Made by a program: the position numbers and the translations under genes. The notes under the pieces are model-generated. The model did not search any database and was not told the DNA's origin. It saw only the letters and a program-made list of their open reading frames with translations. From assembly GCA_008828725.1 (NCBI GenBank), contig MEHQ01004272.1, forward strand, positions 62,987 to 126,986: 64,000 nt of DNA. Direction: 5' to 3'. Shown piece by piece: positions 57,220-64,000 of this stretch; positions within the stretch are counted from its first letter, which is position 1, and each line of letters begins with the position of its first letter. The DNA is from Saccharina japonica (lineage: Eukaryota; Sar; Phaeophyceae; Laminariales; Laminariaceae).

Positions 57220-58745
57220 TGATACCCGGGATTCAGTGGTTGCCAGAGTCCTACGGGTAGACCAGTCCTTTTGGCTTCTCGTACCCTTAGGACTGGCGAG
57301 ACTTAGTCCTTTCAGGCCCCCAGGTACCCTGGTGGAACTCAGTTATTTCAGGCCCCCAGATACCCTGAGGACGGGTGTGGGACTTGGTCCTTTCAGGCCC
57401 CGGACTCAGTCCTTTCAGCTCTCAGATACTCTGGGGACTGGTGGCATCGTGGAGTTCAGCCCTTTGAGACCCCCCAGGCACCCTGAGGAACGCGCGACCC
57501 AGTCTTTTGATGCTCCCACAGGTACCCTGAGAACTGGCGGGACTCAGTCTTTTCCAGGTTGAGCAGAGAAACCATGCATCCCATAGGCCCCCCGGTGCCT
57601 GGCGGGACTCACGTCCTTTCAGCTCCCAGGTACCCTACGTAAGGACTGGCGGCAGTCAGGCCCATCAGCCCCCCAGGTACCCTGCGGACTAGTGGGAATC
57701 AGTGCTTTCAGGACCTCGGGTACTCTGAGGACTGGTGGGACTCAGTCCTTCCAGGCCCCCAGGCACCCTGAGGACCGGCGGGACTCAGCCCTTTCAGGCC
57801 CCCATGTATCCTGACGACTGGTGGGACTCGGTCCTTACAGCCCCCCCCAGGCACCCTGCGGACTGGTGGGGCTCAGTCCTTTCAGCACCCAGGCTGCCCT
57901 GAGGACTGGCGGAACTCAGTCCTTCCAGGCCCCCATGTACCCTGAGGACTGGAGGGACTCAGTTATTCCAGGCCCCTCAGGTACCTTGAGGATTGGTGGG
58001 ACTCAGTCCTTTCAGGTCCGCAGAGGTACCCTGGGGACTGGTGGGGCTCAGGCCTTTCAGGCCCCCATGTACCCTGAGCGCTGGTGGGATTCAGTCCTTT
58101 CAGATCCAAGTACCGTCGACGCTGGTCGGACTCATTCGTTTCAGGCCCTGGCGTACCCTGTGGACTGGCGAGACCCAGTACTTTCACACCCAGGTACCCT
58201 GGGGAGACTGGTGGGACGCTGTCCTATCAGCCTCCTGGGTACCCTGGGAGTTGGTGGGACTCAGTCCTTTGAGACCCCCAGGTACCCTGAGGACTGGTGG
58301 GACTCCGTCCTTTCAGTCCCCCAAGTACCCTGAGGACTACGTAGTGGGACTCAGACTTTCCAGGCTCTCAAGGTATACCCTGAGGACTGGTGGGACTCAA
58401 TATTTTCAGGCCCCCAGCTACCCTGAGGATTGGTGTGACTCAGTCCTTCCAAGTCTCCGGGTACCCTGGGGATTGATGGGACTCAGTCGTTTCAGCCCCC
58501 AAGGTATACCCTGAGGACTGGTGGGACTCAGTCTTTTCAGGCCCCCATGTTTCCTGAAGAGTGGTGGGACTCAGTCCTTTGAGGCCCCCATGTACTCTGA
58601 GGACTCGTGAGGCTCCGTACTTTCCGAACCCCCCCAGGTACTCTCAGGACTGGGATACTCATTATTTTTAGCCCCTCAGGTACCCTGAGGATTTGTAAAA
58701 CTCAGTCCTTTCAGCCCCCCAGGTATCCTGAGGACTGAGTCCTTC
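57220..58745. repeat. 1.5-kb minisatellite, about 43-46 bp unit
   Basis: Unit: gaggactggtgggactcagt then cctttcaggcccccaggtac and cct, about 33 copies with many substitutions and length variants. Some units are close to a multiple of three, so long frames run through it, but they shift repeatedly. I regard them as non-coding. Confidence 0.93.
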
Positions 58746-58849
58746 CAAAAGGATTGGTACTGGCGGGCCTTTAACTGAGTCCCCAGGACTGGTGATGATA
58801 CTCTGACCATCTTTGATCGGGTCAAATTTTGCTACGAGAGTACGTAAAC

Positions 58850-59010
58850 TGGAGTAAGGATTATCATTGTCTCTTGTCGGGAAACATAGTTTCCCATCTA
58901 AACGATACTCGTACCCCTCCCAAGTACTACAAATACGATCCCAAATACCTGTACCCGGGTAGCTACCGGCCGTTCCACAACATTCAAAACAATACCGTAC
59001 CATAACACTA
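58850..59010. repeat. dispersed repeat, copy 1 (pair with 62315-62465)
   Basis: Shares with 62315-62465, in direct orientation, ctcttgtcgggaaac.t.g.tt, atgcgatcccaa.tacctgta and taccggccgttccaca..att with diverged spacing. Confidence 0.7.
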
Positions 59011-59739
59011 CCCCACTCTGATGAGCCGTATACGCATAAATATGGGAAATTCGTGGAAACCCCGATTCCACAAACTAGACCATGAGTCGAAGATGCGGCT
59101 CCTCGAAGACCATTCGCACGCCTCTGAACGGCAAGGCCACGGACCCGACATTGAACGCCGGGAAAATAAAGAAAGAAAGGAAGCCTATGTGTACCCGTAA
59201 GGGACAGGACATAATACGTCAACGAAAGCCATCGTCACACCGCCAAAAAGGAAGGGGAGGTGGAGCGAGAATGTGCCGACGGAAACGCGAAATGTAGCGA
59301 ACCAAAAAAAAAATGCGGTTCGTAGTAGTCAATTTACGACGTACCCAGATCGCCCCCGGCTCCCGAGCTGCGTGGGGAGGGCGGCAGGATGAAGAACACA
59401 AGAACATGAAATACGCCAAGAACCAAGCAATCTCACCCCAAAAACACAGAAAACTTGTCCGGTGCCACAAATGAGTGGCCCGATTACCCAGACCAGCCCC
59501 GGCACTGAGCGGGGGGGGCAGGCAGGGCAAATACGCAAGAGTCGTCCCAAATCTGGCCCAAACCAAAATCAGAGAACACCAAAGGAACATCGAGAAGAAA
59601 AACCCCGACCCGAAATATCGAAAAACGCCACAGGAAAAGCATAAGAAACACCCTAAACCCAGAAAAACGGTAATAAGCTAACGAGCGGGAAAATGTGGAA
59701 ACGAGGAGATAGGTGCAGCATAATAAAACAGCAGTAGTG
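59011..59739. other. no supported gene
   Basis: Lys/Arg-rich plus frames at 59330-59680 come from A-rich sequence and show no domain. They stop well before the next element. Confidence 0.35.
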
Positions 59740-60510
59740 CACAGATGCTCCGAGTATACCCGATACTCCCGAGTATATTCGGAGTATCGAGTATTTTTCG
59801 TACTCCGAGTACTGAGAGTATTAGAGTACTGGTGGCCTAAATACTCGGAGTACTTGGAGTATGAGCAGTACTGAAGGCCCAAATACTCCGAGTACTGGGA
59901 GTATGAGCAGTGCATATACTCGAGTACAAGCAGTACTCGGAGTAAAAACATCTAAATTACTCGGAGTACTCCGAGTATCAAGGGTATAGGACACCGAAAT
60001 ACATTGAGTACACAAAGTCCCTGAAGTATTTTTTTTCGAAAATACTCTAATTATACTCCGAGGTAATGGGAGCATCTGTGAATTTTGAAATGCTATAAAC
60101 GCCAGTCACATGCTCCCAGAACCTTGGAGGAATGATGGCCGAGTCTTTAAAATGATGCAAAGATGCTCCTAGCGTACTTCACACTCCGAGTATACTCCGA
60201 GTATCGAGTACATTTCGTACTCTGAGTACTCAAGAGTATTAGAGTACTGGCGGCCTGAATACTCGGAGTACTTGGAGTATGAGCAGTACTGAAGCCCCAA
60301 ATACTCGGAGTACAAGGAGTGCCCGCAGTATCGGACCCCGAAATACTCCGAGTACAAGCAGTATCGAGAACGTTCATACCCGAAATACTCCGAGTACGAG
60401 CAGTATCCCGGAGTATCGAACCCCGAAATACTCCGAGTACACGAAGTACCTGAAGTATTTTATCTCAAATACCCCTTATTTTACTCCAAGGTACTCGGAG
60501 CATCTGTGAA
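59740..60510. mobile_element. palindrome-array element (tactccgagta), copy 2
   Basis: It begins CACAGATGCTCCGAGTA and ends with the complement of CACAGATGCTCCGAGTAC, so both termini are intact. The interior matches 49763-50482 in direct orientation, including the internal block gggagcatctgtgaattttg. No matching flank duplication was seen at this copy. Confidence 0.7.
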
Positions 60511-60739
60511 CAGTGCTCGAAAAAGAGGGGAACTCAGTAGATTATCATTGAGGTTCCCCTATGTCTCGATAATGTGTACCAATTAAAGTGTCAGATGCGT
60601 GACAGGACTATGCTCAAAGATTCTTAAGAGTTATACCGACGTTCGTATATATCTACGAGTATAGCAACGCGTATCACGTACGCATTCAATGACAAGCATC
60701 AGCTCAGCTGCGCCTAGAGTTCCATCTACTTTTACCCCT

Positions 60740-61582
60740 CACAGACACGTCGCTTGATCATTTCTACAACAGCTGGCCCCTAGACGAACTCCACTATGCC
60801 GGAGTTCACGCGGTTTTATGTCCGTCAACACCGAGGACCCTGGCCTGTGGGGCAGTCTGCTCTCGTCTCCCGAACGCGCAGCTTCACTCAGCGCAAACCG
60901 TGGACGCTGCCTGAAACCCACGTACACACGCGCTATATAGCGAAGTGTACACGTAGACACCAAGAACCTCGTACAGGTGCCGTTAAAGACGTGTAGCGCG
61001 CCAAGGAAAGAGGAAGCTTGATCGGTCACGGGTCATCTAAAAATAGAACCAACTATACCTCATAATAACAGGTCGTTGCACTCGCGCTGGTTTTCTTAAG
61101 CCACCACAGACCATCGTTTGCCTTGTACCAAAAGTGAGCCCCGCTGGGAAGCATGGTGGCGCTGTATCGGCGAAGCCAACCGGCGCGCGGCACGCAACTA
61201 CAACCGGGTGCTACAAAACGCGTACGGGAAAGCTCCCGTTGTGCCGCGCCAATTCGCATCCGGCGGTACAGGCGGTTGGTCTGGCGGTGCTGGTTCGCGG
61301 TGCCGGCCCAATACGTCGTAGCGCAAAAAAATCGCGACGAGAGAGCTGAAGGCCCATTTCCTGTTCCCAGGATGGCCGAGAGAGTCCCGTCCAGTGCGTT
61401 GCGTACATCACCGTGATGACCCCACCTCGACCACGAACCGATTGGTGTTGGGTGATCTTCTCCGCTTCGAGTCGTTGAAGAGGAGTCGAAACGTCGTCTT
61501 GGGTGACGTGGTAAGGGGGGGGGTTCTTGGAGAAGTTGTTGAGCACATATTGCGTCAACCCCGCTGGCAAATACTTCGGCAT
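60740..61582 (-). pseudogene. 3' part of a Ty3/gypsy-like polyprotein
   Basis: Read on the minus strand, YHVTQDDVSTPLQRLEAEKI then GRGGVITVMYATHWTGLSR and PSWEQEMGLQLSR follow the chromodomain pattern (basic hinge, aromatic-W-G, SWE). After a frameshift near 61230 the sequence YSATMLPSGAHFWYKANDGL then WWLKKTSAS looks like a Tudor/Agenet-type module. Such tails follow integrase in chromoviruses (plant and algal LTR elements). The integrase itself is absent; the frame is broken. Confidence 0.55.
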
Positions 61583-61699
61583 GTCGCCACGGACGTGGGG
61601 GTTGGCACAGGGCTTGCAGCCTTATACAAACGCGCTCCCGCGAGCATCGGTGCTGGGCATGTCAGAAGGCAATCAAGTCCCGGCCGCACGGCATCAATC

Positions 61700-62150
61700 C
61701 CATGATGACCAAGGAAGTTGACGCCACCCTGAGCCAGTACCTTGCGGCAGGCCTGGTTCAGCACTTGACCTCTCGGTATTCGAGCCCGCTGGTGGTCATC
61801 CCGAAGAAGTCCGGGGTCGTTCGGATCCCGGTGAACTACAAGAAACTCAACCAGATCAGCAGCCTCAGCCAGTTGCCTATTCCCGGCGTGGACCAGGTCT
61901 TCGGCTCCTTGGGAAAAGGACGGGTTTTTTCCCCCCTATTTGACTCGGTTTCTTCGTTCCACCAGATTACCGCACACAAATATACCGTTGCTCTCACGGC
62001 GTTCTGCACTGCCACGGGCCTCTATGAGTGGGGTTCTCAAGCCCTAGGACAGTAGTGCTTCGCCCGGCTGGTTCGTCAACGTGATCAGCCCATGCTAGCA
62101 AGGGCTTGGAACAGGTGGCGGCCTACCTCGACGATGTGATCGTGTTATTT
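61700..62150 (+). pseudogene. Ty3/gypsy reverse transcriptase fragment
   Basis: RYSSPLVVIPKKSGVVRIPV, NYKKLNQIS and the aromatic FHQITAHK stretch are the early RT motifs. After a stop, a short stretch keeps VAAYLDDVIV at 62117-62146, the catalytic YLDD box. The preceding LTR, gag and protease and the following RNase H are missing. It points towards, and almost touches, the minus-strand gypsy tail, so two element fragments were joined head to head. Confidence 0.75.
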
Positions 62151-62314
62151 CTTCTTCGTCCTGTCGTCGACGCCACTTGTTATAGAGTATTCCTAGCCAG
62201 GTTTTTCTATTGGGCAGGTCCTCGTTGTTTCTCACCTGTGTTGATTGTTTAAATATATAAGAAGAGCAGCTTTATTCCATTCAGAGCACGATAGAAGGCT
62301 GAGACATGCAAGGA

Positions 62315-62465
62315 AGGGATCTCATTGCCTCTCGTCGGGAAACCCCTGGTTTCCCACCTAATATATATGCGCCTCCCGATTAATAGAAATGCGATCCCAA
62401 TACCTGTACACCCGGCAATTGCCGGCCATTCCACATAATTCAAAGCAGTACCATAACAATACGAA
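62315..62465. repeat. dispersed repeat, copy 2 (pair with 58850-59010)
   Basis: See the partner entry at 58850. Confidence 0.7.
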
Positions 62466-63904
62466 GTAGATTCATTGATCGTAGGTTCCCTTTTGTTACT
62501 GCAAAAGCAGCCAACGATAAATAAATCGTCTCTACTTACGTAGTAGCTGTATACTGCGAAATGATTCCAACAATAACTCCTGTTCCTATGTTGGTATGAT
62601 ATACATATTAATTTTATGACTTGAGCTATTAATAGTGTGGATTAATTACGTAATGTTGACACTACAGGTAGAGGAATACGATATCATAAAGTACCAGGTG
62701 TACAATATCAGTTTTGTCCCTTTTAATTGTCAAAAAAAAGACTTTCGGTGGAGACGCATAGTCTTCTCAGATCATCGCAGTAGACGGCAGAGCCATGCCA
62801 TCCGTGAAGGGGATACCTAAACATAAAATGTTATCGGGTTCCTAAGACGAGGAGCGCTGTATGCCTTGCTTGCCCAAAAGCCGAACTTGAGAAGCAATGT
62901 ACGCTCAACAACGCGAAGAACGGCCTGAAGGGCGCTTTTGATAGACATACCATGTGACACGTGCTGCACGGTAGGGGCACGTCGTGTCATGGTATCCAAA
63001 GCTTCTGAGAGAGCGAGGGCATTCCTCTTCCAGAGGGGATTGATAAATAGTAATGCCTCCAAAACAAAACAGGGTTTTCCTGGGACCGTTTCTTGACAAT
63101 GTTAAATCGCCTGCCTGTCTTCCGTTTGCTGTTTTCTCCCTTGTGATAGGGGCCCCTTTCGTCCCTTGGGAGATATTTTGCGCCCGGCACCTGTTTCGTT
63201 TTCGTTAGTTTGTCTCTCCCTCTGTGGTAGGACTCGGTTCACCTCCCTTGACAGATACTTTGCGTAACGACACACGACACACGTATAGTGTTCTTTCTGG
63301 TGCTTTGGGTTCCCTGCGTGCATTCGGTTCGCTCTTCTTCAGTGTGCTGCCTTTTGCCAGCGTTATTATATTTTGGTTTTTCGTTAGCTCTTTTCCTGTC
63401 GGCTGCAGATGTTTTTACCGCCTTTCGCCTCGCAATTTATATATCGAGGTGTGGTACTGGGTTGTGAAGCGCCGCATCTTTGACCCATTCTCCGACTGTT
63501 CCGCATGGGTTTTGTACCCTCCTGATTGTATATGCACATTATATACGGCCATTCAGGGTGGGCTACTGTCATGACATCTCCGTGTCCCCTCTATTAATGT
63601 GGAGGCGTCACCGTGTATGCATTGTTCCTCTGGAAGATAAATGATCGTCCCTTCTCACTCAGAAGCTCTGGAGCGGCAAGGAACCGCTACTATGGTATCA
63701 ACACGTGTGAGCGACCAAGAGTAACCAGAGTCAACCCGCACGATAGTAGCCGGGACTGTCCCGTACTGCCTAACCGTATGCTGATACCTAGCCAGATAAG
63801 GCTACGTCTCGCTCCACAATTCAACCAAAAATTATTTAACCACATTTTCTGAGGCTCTTCTTCACTTGAAGACCTCTACACGTATGGTGCGGTAGGGGAA
63901 GGAA
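62466..63904. other. no firm gene; one protein-like minus frame
   Basis: On the minus strand 63062-62817 reads FINPLWKRNALALSEALDTM then SIKSALQAVLRVVERTLLLK and ends at a stop. It looks protein-like but has no ATG, no clear splice acceptor and no family. Nearby, gggagatattttgcg and tgacagatactttgcg form a loose 100-bp duplication (63130-63270). Confidence 0.25.
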
Positions 63905-64000
63905 TGTGTACTCGTTGTGATGCATGGACGTTGCCGTATGGCCACAGACCCTCGCGGACGGAGCACGCCGGATCCTCACCCACCAGGTAGATATTGCTCG
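63905..64000. repeat. R2 family, inverted copy cut by the window end
   Basis: Matches the inverted R2 copy at 30030 onward (gatgcatgg.cgt.gt.gtatg, ccacagaccctcgc, ggacggagca, gccga/atcctcac). It continues past the window. Confidence 0.7.

Noticed and set aside
57821..58514. Two overlapping frames of about 170 codons
   Set aside because: They lie wholly inside the minisatellite, and unit length is not constant in multiples of three.

Overview
This window reads as nuclear DNA of a brown alga (Phaeophyceae), most like Ectocarpus. The evidence is a large NB-ARC–TPR protein of the kind known from brown algae, short exons separated by long introns full of microsatellites, degenerate Ty1/copia and Ty3/gypsy elements, roughly balanced GC, and a striking number of long G or C homopolymer runs. 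There are no bacterial-style operons, no rRNA and no convincing free-standing tRNA gene. Exon models below were built by eye from splice sites and reading phase, without transcripts.

Layout. 1-10 kb: genic, intron-rich. Two minus-strand genes lie head to tail. One exon encodes the glycine-rich loop and VAIK lysine of a protein kinase (2288-2587). Next to it is a six-exon coiled-coil protein (2828-5691) whose splice phases all agree. Weaker exon candidates follow (5997-7330, 9226-9914). 10-23 kb: a retrotransposon graveyard with two decayed copia elements. The second has a hAT-like element between its LTR-like sequence and gag. 23-34 kb: no supported gene; a multi-copy repeat family, an A/C-skewed tract, a 68-bp tandem repeat, a tRNA-derived SINE and palindromic arrays. 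35.3-38.6 kb: one intact intronless NB-ARC–TPR gene of 1087 codons on the minus strand, the clearest gene of the window. 38.6-55 kb: nested DNA transposons, foldback elements and SINEs. 55.1-55.7 kb: first exon of a minus-strand gene with a helical N-terminal domain. 56-64 kb: a 1.5-kb minisatellite, another palindrome-array element, two head-to-head gypsy fragments and the edge of a dispersed repeat.

The unifying observation is that at least five to six elements share one architecture: terminal inverted repeats, a target-site duplication close to 8 bp (exact in two, 8-10 bp in one, 7/8 in three), and an interior filled by an element-specific array of short palindromes (cttccatggaag, cgggtacccg, tactccgagta, ggtaccggtacc, ccggttatt, gggacgggaa). 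They look like non-autonomous hAT-type transposons in which subterminal, possibly transposase-binding, repeats have been amplified. The NB-ARC–TPR gene and the kinase and helical-domain exons would fit surveillance or signalling roles, but nothing links them functionally except proximity.
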